The translations under genes and the position numbers were made by a program. 64,000 nucleotides of DNA from Abelmoschus esculentus (Eukaryota > Streptophyta > Magnoliopsida > Malvales > Malvaceae). The DNA lies in NCBI GenBank assembly GCA_035048815.1, contig JAUCBN010000036.1, positions 3,048,001-3,112,000 on the forward strand, read 5' to 3'. The notes below the pieces were generated by a model. The model made no database searches. It saw only the letters and a list, made by a program, of their open reading frames with translations, and was not told where the DNA came from. Below are positions 22,973 to 36,246 of this stretch, in pieces; positions within the stretch are counted from its first letter, which is position 1; the number at the start of each line of letters is the position of its first letter.

Positions 22973-25900
22973 CTAATTAACCCCTGGTTGGGCTGTGGTT
23001 GAAGTCATTGGAGCACATATGGCTTCAACTGATAAACGCTTCAGCACATTTGGGCATGGATCTTGCCCGAAGTTACTGTTGGCTATGGTCACGGCACATC
23101 GTTGTTTCCCAACGCACTTCTGCAAAACAACAAATGGTAGAACGTTGTGAGAAGGGTATACATGCATGCGAGTTTCGGTCTATGTTTTCGACAAGGAAAG
23201 TTGAAATACCTTCTCCAAGATGGCGTATGAAGCTGGAGCATGGCAGGGGCCTTGCTGGTAACTTCCACAAGTTCCCAAAGGAGTTCCAAAACTAGCAAAT
23301 TTGATGGAAGAGATAGCCTGTCCGGAACTGCAGTGCAAATGAACCTTTGGTCTATGGAACTCTTCGGTCTTCCCATACCTTTCAATCTTCCAGCTCTTGA
23401 TATTCGGGTGATACTCTGAGATCTCGGCACAAACGGTGGACACAGATCGTTTTACAAGTGAGATTTTCGACGGATCTCCTCCAAGCTCCTCAAATAGAAC
23501 CAACAAATTTTGTGTCGGTTTCAACCAAGACCGAGGCACATGGTACCTGAAATGTTGTAATAAAAAGAAATTACGGATTAAACGATGAACATTGTTTTTA
23601 CTTAAGGTAGTTGATGCTTTCTGTTTGTTGTGTATCTCAGGTCATAAGAGTAGTTAGTAGTTACCATCTTTGGGTTGGTTGGCCGCAACCAAGCTGACAC
23701 TTTGGTGGTCGAAATGTCCCGGCATAACTGCAGCCACTGCAATCACCATGTGCATATGCAGTCCAATATCTACCAATGCTCTGCCCATTAATCCAGATTT
23801 GACCCTTTCCCATGCTTTCCATGTCCAATGCCAATGGCTCGACACCCTCAGGTGCATTGAAATAAGCCTGCAAGATCAGAAGGGAAAATGTTGAACTATT
23901 TGAGGACATAGCTTATACCAGAACTACTTGTACTATTAACTATCATTATATATACCTTATGCCATCTTAAAGGCTGCTGTTTTTGTGCTTCCAATGATCC
24001 CTCCATCCACTCGACAGAGGAAATGCCATTTGGCGAGACAAGATTCATAGCCTCTCCTTTAAGCCCAATCTGGTATGTCCATTTTTGCCAGGAAAGGTCC
24101 CATTTTCCTTGGTCAAGTCCATGTAGTGCAACTGGACCTAGGATCCCGGTGTTCCACGTCTCAAAGTGCCCCCCTACATTCTTCAATCACCAACAAAGAG
24201 TAGTCAGGTTCCAGGTATAACACATTCACAATGTCATTACTTTTCTTTTCCAAATTTTCTTTTGCTCCGTAGTATAAGAAATTGAAGCTAAAAAAGCTGG
24301 TCATAAAAAATTTCAGGCTCTAAACTATATCGTCTCGGTACCAAATAACAAGGGTCAGGGTGAGAAACTAACCGGCAATCCAACAGCAACACTCAGCAGA
24401 GCAATTTTGTTTGTTCCTGCACGCAGATCGACCTTTCCCGTGAAAGTAAATCTCCTATTTTCCCTCGTTCCGAAGGCAGAACCTGTTACCATCATGTTTA
24501 CGAATTGTTATTCCGAAAAGGAAAAAGGACAATGGACGGAACAGGAAATATAACTATGTAACTGTACCTGCAAGTTGTCCACTGATAAAAATGTGTACGG
24601 CATGACCTGTTGACTGAACAATGAGGGTGGGGAGTTCCCCTCCATGAAGGAAAGATTCAGATGAGCCAATGTCAACACTGTAACATATAATTTCTAATTG
24701 TGAGACGTTTCGAAATTTAAGAATCAGTAAGCATCATAAATTTAAGCAAACAACAATTAAAAGAGACAATTGCTTCAAATCTAACCATGGGACATCATCT
24801 CACCTGGTAATGTACCATAGGTAATCACTTGCATCCCTTGTGACATTTATTTGCTCTAATAGACCATTAGCAGTTATGGTTAAGCTAGCATCTAGTGCAG
24901 AAATATCTTCATCGTAACTTTCCCACGAGAACATGTTAACATTTGTGGGCAACATCTGCATTTGTGATGTCTGGACTCCAACCTGAAAAGGACGACAATG
25001 ACTTACTGTTATTCAGGAAATGCTTTGAACTTTTAATACCAAGAATATGCTTTGGTTACAATAATACTGAAACAGAGGTCATGCAAATTCAGAACATCAT
25101 ACCTTTGCAGTATTAAAGACTGCATTCTTGCAATCAGGAAGGATGCTGATGGACCAAGGCGGCAAGTTATAATGCATGTTGTTAAATAGCACTCTTGCCG
25201 CAGATTCGGTATCATAGTTTGATAGGAAAGCTGCACAATCTCCTTTTTCTGATGTGTACACATGAGCCTGAGAAATGAAAAACATTGACTAGATTCAGTA
25301 AACTAGCAAAGAGTCAAAGACCCCACGTCTTCTGAAATTCAAGGGGGAAATGCAGAAACCTGTTGGAAGTTTCCAAGTGAAGTGACAATGGGATCTGCTG
25401 AAACTAAAGCTCGCTCACACATCTTAATAGCTTTGTGAAGCTCCTTTAGATGATCATACTTTGGTTGTCTAATCAAACCTGTAACATTTGGCGCAAAGTA
25501 GTTAGTAAGATTAATCTGGCTGACTAAAACCTGAGGCCATCACATAAGCTCAAGATAACATAAAACTGGCGGAGATAGAACTAAAGGAGAGGCAATGAAG
25601 GAGCGTGTATGGGATACGATACCGATGTCTTAGAATTCTATAATCCAACCAATGGATTGATGGAAATAAGTATATATGTATAGATCAGCAGACACAAGCA
25701 AATAAGAAATGAATTTATATTGTTCGAACCATTTGAATTGTTAAAAGCGCATTTAGAAGAGCAGTCAGATTTCTAACAACAGAAGACACCTAAAGCAGAT
25801 GTAAGAAATCTTTGGTATTATAACAGAACAAGGTACATAGAAATATGCAAATAGCTCTTTTCTCACCATACTCATCTATTGGAGCATCATAATCATAACT

Positions 25901-27861
25901 GGTAGTGATAAAAGGACCTCCAGCTGTACGGCCAAAATTGGTGCCTCCATGGTACTGTTTCACATTGCAAAACAAGTAGCTCAGTTAACAATAATCCGTT
26001 TTCCATTGTACATATTTCCTTCCCTTTGAAAATTATGAGCAAAAAGAGAGAAAGTAGAGGAAACCAACCATGTAATAATTAACAAAGGAACCTCCTTTTT
26101 GAATGAATCGAGCAACAGCAAATGCCAAATCTTCAGCTGGCCGATGGTGATTTGGACCACCAAACTCTGAGAACCTTTTCCATAAACAAAGGCAGAAAAT
26201 GATTTAGACTCATATAATACTAGATTCTTCATATTAAGGTTATAAACATATAAACTCATAATAAACCTACCATCCACTCCATGCCTCAGTCCATATTGTT
26301 GGCTTGTATGGTTTGTTGGGTTGGAATGCATCACAGTAGAAGCCATTGCATGTGTTTATCTAATACAATTATACACGAAACTCAATTAGCCATTCTCATT
26401 GTGCACGTTTTGCCAAATTGGCATACGCCTTTTTGAAGTTCAGTATGACCATAGAGCAAGAAACTGAACATGCAAATTATAGATTTGAGGGCTAATTACT
26501 TACCACTGGATCCGGGGCATCATCTTCCTTGCACATCACCCAAGGGACCCCAGTTCCGGTTTCTACCGCCATTTTTGCTGCCCAATTAACATAATTAGAG
26601 CCAGCAGCCCCCAGTAATTTACTCTGCGCCCCATACTCATTCTCGATCTGAGCTCATACAAACCAAAAAGAGAAAAAAAAAGTTTCATATTACCATTATA
26701 AGCTGACAATAAAATAGATTAGCAAAATGCATAGTGATATAAACTGGCCATCTTAAGATATAGAAAGATTTTTGGGGAAAATTACAGAAAAAATGGGGTG
26801 AAAAAAACACACACCAAAACAACCAAAACATGTACCTGAGAGAGAATAATGGGGCCACCCTGGGACTCAAACAGGTTATTACTCTTCATCAGTCCAACAA
26901 TCTTCTCAGTAAACCCTTGCATTGCTCTCTGCAATAATGTACATACAAATCCTTATTTATCTATCTATTTTTAGGAAACAATGGTTAAAATATATGCTTA
27001 ACGCTTAATGATTCATTTATCTTCACTTAACTCTGCTCTAATTTCACATGCAGATAGAAGAAAGGAAATTAAAGCAAAAATGAGCAACAGCAGATGGGAT
27101 ACCTTGAAAGGCTCATTGTCTGTTCTGAAGCTGATGCCTGGCACAAATTTTAACCACACTGGGAACCCTCTGCATATGGTAAAAACATGTAGATCATCAG
27201 GGAAGAAAAATAAATGAAACAACAAATGGGAAAATTGCACAGAAATAAGAATTAATCAGAGATTTAGATCTAACCCGAAGTTCCACTCTGCACAAACATA
27301 AGGCCCAATGCGGAGATGAGCATAGAGACCAGCTCTCTGCACTGTCTTTATGAATCTCACAAGGTCATATCTTCCTTCAAAATTGTACTGCACAATTGTT
27401 TTAGAAAAGAGAAGAAATATTTCACAAAGGTAAACCAAATTAGAGAAAGAGAGTAAAAAATCTAAACTTTATATTATAGAAGGAAAATGGGAGTACATTT
27501 CCAGGAGAAGGTTCATGGACATTCCAAAAAACATAAGTCTCAATCACATCAAGTCCTCCATCTTTAGCCTTCTGTATCAGATCTTCCCACATCTATACAC
27601 ACCCACGCAAAAGAACCCAGTTTAGTTTCTTCAAAGTAAAAGAAAAAAGCTCCAAATTTTTCCATAAAAAGATAAAAACTTTGAAAGTACATCAGGAGTG
27701 CTTCTGGGATAATGAATGGAACCAGAGAAGAGGATCCTCCTCTGCCCATTAATCATTATAGCTTTCCTATCATAAGTAACATTGCTCTGAACCAGCTGGC
27801 AACCCAAGCACATAGCTAGGCAAAATGCAATTAAAAGCCTTGAAAATGATCTCATTTCCAT
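22973..27861 (-). CDS. BGAL3: Beta-galactosidase 3 (GH35, with C-terminal lectin domain)
   Basis: Eighteen exons on the minus strand: 27861-27691, 27592-27497, 27387-27275, 27169-27103, 26928-26836, 26647-26504, 26359-26271, 26174-26069, 25954-25867, 25478-25360, 25267-25103, 24982-24804, 24677-24568, 24482-24373, 24180-23956, 23867-23665, 23546-23210, 23119-22973. They join in frame to 853 aa, matching plant BGAL3 length. A signal peptide (about 1-26) points to secretion into the cell wall, where the enzyme trims beta-galactosyl residues from pectic galactans or arabinogalactan. The GH35 catalytic acid/base is Glu184 in IENEYG and the nucleophile is Glu253 in WTEAWSGW. The galactose-binding jelly-roll modules follow, and the last two exons encode a SUEL-type Cys-rich lectin domain ending in a short tail. 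Arabidopsis BGAL3 shares exon phases and most of the sequence, and also sits beside STY2/ROT3 relatives. All splice sites used are GT-AG. Confidence 0.96.
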
Positions 27862-28576
27862 GTTTTCAACAGCTCAAAACTCACAATCAGAAAACTTGCA
27901 ACTTTAATGAGAAAGAAAAGGAAATGGCTGTGGTTTAATGAGAGTAAAGTAGAGAACCTATTTTCACACAGAGAGAAGTGAGACTTTGAGCAGACACCTT
28001 TATAAATGAAAAAAGAAACGTGTCTACAGTTTTTCAACTCACAGCTCACATGGCATCAGTTCAGAGCCATTGTTACACTTACATTACAAAAAGGAAAACA
28101 GTTATTCAAAAATAAAATAAAAGGAAACAGAAAAAGAATGACAAAAGGCAGTAAAAAAAGGGTATCCAATAATAAAAGATTGAAACTTGATACTGTGTTC
28201 TTAGATGGAAGATTTTATATAAGATCAATATTGGAGAGTGTTGCTCACGCGTTAACAGAATCTGCCATTACTTCCACTGGTTAATAAAGGAAATGTATTT
28301 TCTACCTACACAACGATTCAAACCTGAAATTTGTTTAAGTAAAACCAAACTGTTTATCACTTGGATCAACCTCTGTTGATAATAATTAAGTTTATTTATT
28401 TTTAAATAATTATCTGATAATTATTTTGTCACTATTATATGTAGAAAAAAATGATAATTTATTTTAAAATATAAGATAAATAATTTAATTAATTAAAACC
28501 ATGAATGACACGATAAAAAAATATGTGATATAATTTCTCCTACCAAAAGAGACTAACATCAACCTCATCATTGTTA

Positions 28577-28772
28577 ATAGTGACGGATCTATGCTTCGAA
28601 CAGGGTGGGCACGGATTCACTCTAAACTTGTCAAAGTTCACATATTTACCATTATTTTTTTTAATTTTTATGAATTAATTCTAAATTTTTTATAATATCT
28701 AAGCCTTATACCCACCTAATTTTAAAATTTTATATATACTCATCCTCAAATAAATTTCTAAATCCGCCGACA
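28577..28772. repeat. Possible degraded hAT-like nonautonomous element
   Basis: The left end TAGTGACGGATCTA and the right end TAAATCCGCCGACA are imperfect inverted copies of each other and resemble the CAGTGGCGGATCTA termini common in plant hAT-type elements. The interior is AT-rich and noncoding. No clean 8-base target duplication is visible. Confidence 0.3.
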
Positions 28773-29524
28773 GACCTAATTCCAAATTTAACCCGCAAAT
28801 AAACTTACAAAAGCAAACCGACAACTAGGGTTCCATTTATTGTACTAAAATATATTTTTATATATTTTTAATATGTGTTCCATTTATTGTGCTAAAATGA
28901 CACCATGTGATATCACCATTGTTGTCTACTCAAAAAGTCAAAACAGTCCTTAACCACTCAAGACATCTTTTCCAGTAGTCCATATTTTTGTTTCAGTGAC
29001 GAGCTGATCTTCTCAACTCTGTAGCTATTTCCGGATTAAAGATAAATAATATCTTATTATTATTATTAAATTAAGATCTAAAATTTTATATTTTAATTTA
29101 ATATCATAATAATAAACTCGAGATATAAGTATGACGAATTTTAAAATATTATTACTTCTATTTTAACTCTACGTGTTCTCCTAAATTTACGTTTAAATCT
29201 TATATTACCAGTATACCACCAAACAAATTACCGTTACTAATCCAAATTACCCTAAATCCGTTGAAGGTTAATAATTGCAATGGAAAAGAAGAAAGAATGA
29301 TGATTCCAGCGACCAAACTTAATGAACCGTTAAAAGGGTACGTTAGAATAGTTTGATGGAGAAGTGTGAAAAGGCGCCAAAGATAAGAGGCTTAAAGACC
29401 ATTATATTTTAGTATTATTAAATTAATACTTAAAATATTATATTTATCGAATATTATTATAGTAAATTCGTTATATAAATAAAATAAATAATATTTTTAT
29501 TTAAATTCATAGTAAGAGTAGATC

Positions 29525-29790
29525 TAGCAAACTTGATCCGAGAATCGAAAACCAAATCGATTTACCCGAACCGAAACCCGATTGAATCAGAACAAGATGA
29601 TTCTAACGTGATCTAAAACCTGAACCGAAATCGAAATCGAAACTAAAACCGATCTGAATTCTAAAAGAACCGATATAAACCCATAATCGATTTGACTCGT
29701 AATCGATTTGAACCAAACTGATTTTCACCCGAACCGAAAGCAACTCGAAATTAACTTGCTCAAAACCGATCTAAATCGAACATCAATCCG
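29525..29790 (+). repeat. Degenerate CCGAA/CGAATC word tract, block 1
   Basis: Words such as CCGAACCGAAACCCGA, AACCGAAATCGAAATCGAAA and GATTTGAACC recur without a fixed period over about 265 bases. The tract is unusually rich in CpG and poor in T compared with flanking DNA. A second block lies at 30425-30716 and a shorter one at the window start. It translates to Pro/Glu/Asp-rich nonsense, so it is not coding. Confidence 0.6.
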
Positions 29791-29794
29791 ATTT

Positions 29795-30015
29795 TAACCC
29801 GATAATTGAGTCAAAGTGAATGAATAATTTATTTTTACTATTGTTTATTTTTTTACGATTTTAATCTGAATCCATGTATTTACAAAAATTTATTTTTACT
29901 ATCTTTATTTTAACCCGATAATTGAGTCAAAGTGAATGAATAATTTATTTTAAATTCGAAATGAATAATTTATTTTTACGGTTTTAATCTGAATTCATGT
30001 ATTTACAAAAATGAG
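29795..30015 (+). repeat. 116-base tandem duplication
   Basis: The unit starting TAACCCGATAATTGAGTCAA at 29795 is repeated at 29911. Both copies carry AGTGAATGAATAATTTATTT, TTTTAATCTGAAT, CATGTATTTACAAAAAT in the same order, with indels. Two copies are present; the second ends near 30015. Confidence 0.8.
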
Positions 30016-30424
30016 ATTAGCCCTTAAATTATCAATACTGTTTTTACTCGAATAAAAATCGAGACAAAAAATTTCAAAATAATTCCAATATGAAATGTCA
30101 TAATCCTTGAGTATCCTACATCATTCTTCAAAATTTTGTAACATTTCGAGGTCAAATGATTATCCAACTTTACAATCGAAACTTTTTTATAGCTTTTCAC
30201 GCAAATCTTGCACTGAAAAAAGTTGATTCTCTCCATTTTTCTTGTACTGGTGTGAACTATTCATTTATGGAATAAAAATAATTATTAGGATCGTTATCAA
30301 ATTGATCCTTATATTTTTTTCCTCTTTTTACTTTTATCCTTAAACAAATAAAAAGATATATTTTTACAAGAATATATGATTAATTCTATATATAATATAT
30401 TCAAGTTCAACTCAAACAAAATTA

Positions 30425-30716
30425 ACCCGGAAATTCAAAGATTGATCCGATCCAAATGACCCGATATGGACTCAGCCCGAAAACAATCGATCTGATATTG
30501 ACCCGACCCGAAAACATCTGATCCGATATTGACCCGACCCGAAATCCGATTCGATATTGATCCGAATCACCGATCCGATATCCGAATCGACCCGAATTAT
30601 CATATAACCGAATTAAAACTAAAACCCGAACCGACCCAAACCAAAAATAAACAAACCGAAAACCGAAACGAAATAATTCAAACCGAACCCGAACCGAACC
30701 ACCCGTTTACCACCTC
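30425..30716 (+). repeat. Degenerate CCGAA/CCGATAT word tract, block 2
   Basis: Recurring words are GACCCGACCCGAAA, ATCCGATATTGACCCGACC and CCGAACCGACCC, on the same strand as block 1. The repeat unit varies between about 10 and 25 bases. An apparent 64-codon ORF at 30529-30723 is a by-product of this composition. Confidence 0.6.
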
Positions 30717-31139
30717 TAAGTAAGAGTATAATAAATTTTAAAAAACTCCGCTAAATTTTTATTTATATCTTAAGCAAAGTAATTAAATTAATCATAACTT
30801 GAAGACTTAACGCCGGCCGTAACATTTAACGTAACACCGCTTTTTGAAAGCATAGAACTCGCTGTAACAAAAATCTACCATCATATATTAAATGGATGAA
30901 TTAAACATAGTAAAATCATATGAAGTATCCGGTAAGGATAACATACGAGTATAATTTATAGATTCTGTATTTTATTTGTTTTAATTGAGGTGAGAATAAA
31001 TATGACTTTAGTGGATAATAGGCGGGTGTGGGTGTAAAAAATCATACTCATTATAAATAGTTAGTAGATGATGAATTTAAGACCTTATCCATCCGCTTGT
31101 CCGTTATTCGTCCGCCATATAAATTTTAAACAATTTATA

Positions 31140-32000
31140 TTTGTGCTACTTCTGACTTCTCTGCTACCTCATTGAAATCAGTTGACTCTGTTGCTTTTGT
31201 GCAGACCTTGGTCATCATTTCAACAAGTTGTCGCAAACATGACCATGAACCTTTTCTGTGACTCTGTCATAACTCTTGGAACACCCTCACTTGAACCAGC
31301 ACTACTACCTCAATCTTCTTGTTTTTATGAAACTCAGTTCCCAAGTCATGAATCCGTTGATCGCCAACTTTAGTATCTTTTGGTATTAAACGTTTGGTGG
31401 ATTCATATTGTGAAAACAAACACACGAAAGTGAAATACAAGCCACTGACTATAATTTCCTATGAAGCAATAGTGGATTCATCGTGTATGGGGTCTCAAGG
31501 TGATGCATCTAAATCTGCATTGAATGAAACCGAGAAAGGATAGTCGGAAACCGGTTCTCTTTTTTCAGTTACTCACTAGTCTCTATCTTGTTTTAGTGAC
31601 GAAGATGGTGACTGTTGAGATCCACGTACCTTATGGTGGCGGAACATGCGGTTTTGCCTACTGTTTCACCGAGAATAGCCTCCCTTGTAGGCAGGGACAG
31701 GCCCTTTGTGTTTTTCCATCAAGAAGACAATACTCTGTTCAAGATCATATGATATGTTTAGCGTTTTTCATGATCAAAAAACGCATCCGGAACCGTAAGT
31801 TACAACCCGGTGATGATATAATTGGAGGGGGCAGTACCCCAAATGTTGTCATCAAACTGAAAAAAAGAAGAAAACATGATGGATTGGAGCTTTTAGGCAT
31901 GGAAGTTAGAGTATATGATCACCAGTTGCATTCAATGTTGAGGGACCAAAGAAAAGGACCCCCAAGACCTCCATTGCTTAAAAAAAGGATGGTGACATGA
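31140..32000 (+). other. Uncharacterised ORF region upstream of the CYP90C1 3' end
   Basis: Two open frames lie here on the plus strand: 31182-31373 (TTG-initiated) and 31524-32000 (158 codons; ATG starts internally at MVTVEIHVPYGGG). The second encodes a basic C-terminus (KKRRKHDG, RKGPPRPPLLKKR) and a Cys-containing middle. I recognise no domain in either. The base composition is closer to genic DNA than the flanks. They could be exons of an unrecognised gene, a decayed gene or chance ORFs; I lean to a decayed or lineage-specific sequence. Confidence 0.25.
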
Positions 32001-32123
32001 AAACTAACACCATAACAGTACCAGCTTTATCAAAAATCATTGCTTATATTTATATGTATCCAATTGAAACCATACATACATATTAGATTCTTTTGTACTG
32101 TGTTTCATGGATGGTGGCAAAAA

Positions 32124-35100
32124 CTAGCAGTACTTGCATAGGGGGGTGACCTTGATTGGCAGCTTCTTCTTCATCTTAACAGTAGGAAAGTAGACGATTT
32201 CGTCTTCGCAAGCAACCCATCTGCATATATAACAAGTAAAAGAAAATGAAGGTTTTTTTTGTTTGAACTTCAATTATGAAGAACCATATTTTTGATTAAA
32301 TTACTTGTAAGTGGTGAGAAGATGGTGAAGGAAGACTGAAATCTCTAGCCTTGACAATTCTAAACCAGGGCAAAGCCTCTGCCCACCTCCAAATGGTGTA
32401 AAGTTGTTGTTAACAGCAGCTCCAAGTTTCTGGAAAAAACAAACAAATTAAACCCTTTAATTCTGCTCTTAAATTTATGTTTTTTTGATGACTTTAAGGA
32501 ATCAAAGTCCTCTGCAACTATTTTAAGCTATATACCTCCCATCTCCATGGATCAAAAAGATATGGGTTTTCATAAATTTCCTCATCCATATGAACAGCAG
32601 TAAAAGATGCCAGGACACACCATCCCTTTGGTATTAAATAACCTGCAAAACACAATGTTCTGAAATGAAATCCCTCTCCAACATGTTTATGCAGATTCAT
32701 GTTCAAAGCAACATTAGAATGAAACTACCTTTAATATGTATATCTTTAAGTGCTTTCCTCCAAACACCATTGATGATATTTGCCAGTCTAAGGGTTTCAC
32801 TTATCACCTAACAAAGTGGAAAAAAAATATTACAAATTCATGTAAGTCTTCCTTTTTTAGCTGTGAAAAGATACCTTGAGACTCACATTTTGAGTGAAAG
32901 GCAAAGACAAGTAGTCAGTCCAACTATAATCTTCACCAGAATCCTTCTTTTGCTTCTTTAGTTCCATGTTCTCCTCCTGCAGATCTCAACATCAAAACTA
33001 TACATTTAAAATCTTCTCTTTTTGCATCAAAAGAAAATTTTTCAAAAAAAAAATGTTTTTTCATTGAAAGAAGCCAAAACTAATGACATTGGATCATATT
33101 TACTTCATGAAGTAAAAAGGTATACTACAGACTTCAGAACTGTCAAGTATCTTTACTTTTTTTTTTAACATTTTCCTCTTTAATTCTAACCTTAAAAGAT
33201 TGCTCCCATGAAATTTCTTCTTCATTTACTTTCTCAAGCAGAAAGATCTTCATGTGAAAAAAAAAGCAGAAAGTAAAAATGAAATCTAACCAACTTATAA
33301 GTTTTTGTACTTATTATGCAGTTTCCATGTCTTTGTCCAAAGCTGTCCAAGTATACGACAGAATTTGTGACCCTCTATACGTACAGTACAATTTGTCTTA
33401 CACGTGCATGTACTCGTGTATCCAAAGAAAATATATATGGAGCCATGAATGAGACTTTTACATTTCCAAAGGAAAAAAAAAGTCAAACAGTTGGCTTTGG
33501 CAGGCCACCTTTGCAGATGAAATCAAAATAATCCCAGCCGTCGGATGAAAAAGAGAAAAGGTAAATTGTTTGTGTATAATACGTACCATCAACTGGTGGA
33601 GGGCACAAGGGTAGTCACCGAGGAATTTGACAGCTAGGGTCATCGCCATGGGAACAGTCTCTTCTCCAGGGATCATCATCTCTATTATGTTCCCACAGAT
33701 GAAATCCAACGGCAGAGATTGCTTATCGCTTGCTTCTGCACTGTCACGTAACAGCACGTCCACTGCATCCATGGCCATACCCTTCTCGTCCGTTTTCTCC
33801 ATAGCCAATTTCCTCTCCTCCACTATCTTTCTCAACATTTTCAGTAACCTTTCTTTGGCCTACAATGAAACAGAAAAAACAAACCTACTAAAAAAATGAC
33901 AACGAAACAAAAGAAAAGTGCTATATATATTCACCTTCAGAGATTTATATAGTCTTGTTCCTGGGAATTTGAGGGGCAAACAAATTAAACCTTTGATGAA
34001 TTCTTCGAATTCTCTCTTCAAAAACTCCAAATCTTCACCGGGACCAACACTCATCAAAACATTCACCAAAACCTCGAATGTTATCTGACATTTCCATGAA
34101 CCATAGTCAAAGACATCTATAGAGTATGTTTGGAATTAGTAATATATGTTTGAAAAAGAATGAACCTTTTTGGTTTCTTCTTGAACATGCAACAGCTGCA
34201 TGTCTTGCCAAGACGCGAGAGTTATTTTGACAGAGTTTTCGATATGTGTGGTGATACGGGTTTTAAGCTGTGGGGATCTAAAGAATCCGCCGATGAGTGC
34301 ATGGACTCGCTTCTGGAGATTACCATTCATTTGAAGTATGGAATGCTCGCCAAGCAACTCTCGGATGGATTTGGGATAAGCAGGGACGAAGAAGTTGCCA
34401 ATGTTCTGCAGAACCACCTTGTTTACATCGGCATCTGTGGACACAATTATGGGTGTTCCCAATAAGTGTGTTTTGAACACCTTCCCATGCCTGCAAAAAA
34501 AAAAAACTTAAGCAAAAAATAGCAAAGGATTTGTCTTGCTTTTGATTTGTTGTTTTATGTTCATTAATTGAAAACCCATAGTCCAAAATTGGAAAGAAAA
34601 CGGTGGGTTTTCATCGAAAAGCTGAAAACAATGGAGATTTGAAGGTGGAGTTCACTGTCCCCAACAAAGCAATGGAGCTTCCACCACTACGGCAATTGCC
34701 CATAGTTAGTACAAGTACAAGCTTTAATGGCTTTTGTTTAACTCAGTTTTTTTTTTCTCTTATTCCAACATTTTAGACCATGTCACCTTCCTTTTTTGAA
34801 GAATTTCTTCTTGGGTCGAATGAATAGAATGGAAATCACCGCACTTTTTTGTGCATTACTATTTATATTCGCGCAAAAAAAATTATGGTTAAAATTTATG
34901 ATTTTGTTTTAGAGAATTATAAGCGTTATATAATTTTTAAGAATTATCGTTCAATAATATCAAAAAAAGAAAACAACATAAATTATTAAATAAAAAATTT
35001 GTTACCCCAAAAGTTTATGTTTTTAGGTTTGTTGCATGTCACATGATCTTATTCATATGATCAGATAGGTTCACTTAAGAAACGATTGTATATCTGCTTG

Positions 35101-35618
35101 GATAATGCCATTGCCATGCATGCATCTCATGCAAAGGCAAAAATTAGGAAGAATTATATGCTATATACTCCTATATTATATAACTTTACATAAAAGAATA
35201 AGAAATGATAAAATTTCCATTCATTTAAATCAGAATTTAATTTTCATTGTTATAAACACTTGATCTAAAAACATGTACTATATAAAACTGAAATGGAGTC
35301 CTGGAGAAAGGAGGTAAACAAGACAATTAGCAAAGAAGAAGACAATACCAGAAACAAAAGAGAAGAAGAAAATGAACTTCTGTGGGTAAAAAAAACTTAC
35401 AGAAGTTTGCGTTTGTGCATGAAACTGACAGGTCGAGAGGCGTAACCAGAAGCGATGAAGTCGAGAGTTTCACCGATCAAAGGCCAACCCAAGTTTCCTT
35501 TTGGCACTCCACCACTATTCTTTTCTATATTTTCTCTCATCTTCATCTTGTTGTACCAAAACAATCTTAAACAAATACCCATCGCCATCATCATCATCAA
35601 TCCCATGCCCCATTCCAT
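32124..35618 (-). CDS. CYP90C1: Brassinosteroid C-23 hydroxylase, cytochrome P450 90C1 (ROTUNDIFOLIA3)
   Basis: Nine exons on the minus strand: 35618-35401, 34490-34166, 34084-33935, 33859-33587, 32976-32887, 32807-32729, 32642-32536, 32429-32305, 32220-32124. They join in frame to 487 aa. Features in order: N-terminal membrane anchor (about 4-20), Pro/Gly hinge before LGWPLIGETLDF, oxygen-binding I-helix PGEETVP, K-helix ETLR, FDPWRW, and heme loop FTPFGGGQRLCPG with the thiolate ligand Cys434. The family hydroxylates C-23 of 22-hydroxylated brassinosteroid precursors at the ER. CYP90C1 was preferred over its paralogue CYP90D1 because of FKTHLLGTPIIVSTDADVNK, the VPAYPKSI and NIINGVWRKALKD stretches, and the neighbourhood beside BGAL3. 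The N-terminus is shorter than in Arabidopsis ROT3 (about 524 aa). Confidence 0.94.
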
Positions 35619-36246
35619 CTTCTCTAACAGACAACCCTAGCTCTACCCTAGCTTTTTTTTTCTTCTGGTTTGACGCTACTTAGCACGTCAATAATAACGG
35701 GGTGGGAGGAAAAAAAAGGAAAAGGAAAAGTAAAGAAGAAAAGTAATTTGTCCTTGTGACGTGAAGGGCTTATTTCATCGTCTTCTCTTCATTTAGAGAG
35801 AGAGAGAGAGACCTGCTGGCTGCTGCCTTCGGCTCACATAATACACCATATATATGTATATATGAGCGGACCAGTGGGGTAGCCTTAAAACCCATTTGCT
35901 GCTGTTGTTGTTCTTCAAGCTCATTTATTTTATGAAATATCTGTGGTATTAATGAATTTGTTTAATTTCTTGATCAAAATCCAAGTTTGGATATTCTAGG
36001 ATTTCACTCATTAAATTCATAGTTATCTTGAAACCTGTGGAGTGGTCCCAACAATAAAAGATGTAATTTATTCGGGTAACCTGAGTTAAAGCACAACGTA
36101 TATGTGTATTAACTTCCGATCATACTAATACATTAAAATAAATTAAAGTAAGCCCATTGTGCCGAACCACCCACTTGTTATCTCCCTCTCTTTATGTGGT
36201 GGATGGTTCTGCCGTTCTGCAATCGAGGCTGGCAAAGAGGCGAGAA

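Larger units (their letters stand above)
27862..32123. other. Intergenic between BGAL3 and CYP90C1
   Basis: BGAL3 5' leader and promoter (27862 to about 28300), then repeat-rich DNA: a hAT-like remnant (about 28577-28772), CCGAA-word tracts (29525-29790, 30425-30716), a 116-base tandem duplication (29795-30015), and an uncharacterised ORF region (31140-32000). The last ~120 bases are the 3' flank of CYP90C1. Confidence 0.5.

Noticed and set aside
30529..30723. 64-codon Pro/Glu/Asp-rich ORF
   Set aside because: It is a by-product of the CCGAA-word repeat composition.
32124..35618. Assignment of the P450 to CYP90D1
   Set aside because: Several stretches (VPAYPKSI, NIINGVWRKALKD, PGEETVP) and the BGAL3 neighbourhood favour the paralogue CYP90C1/ROT3.
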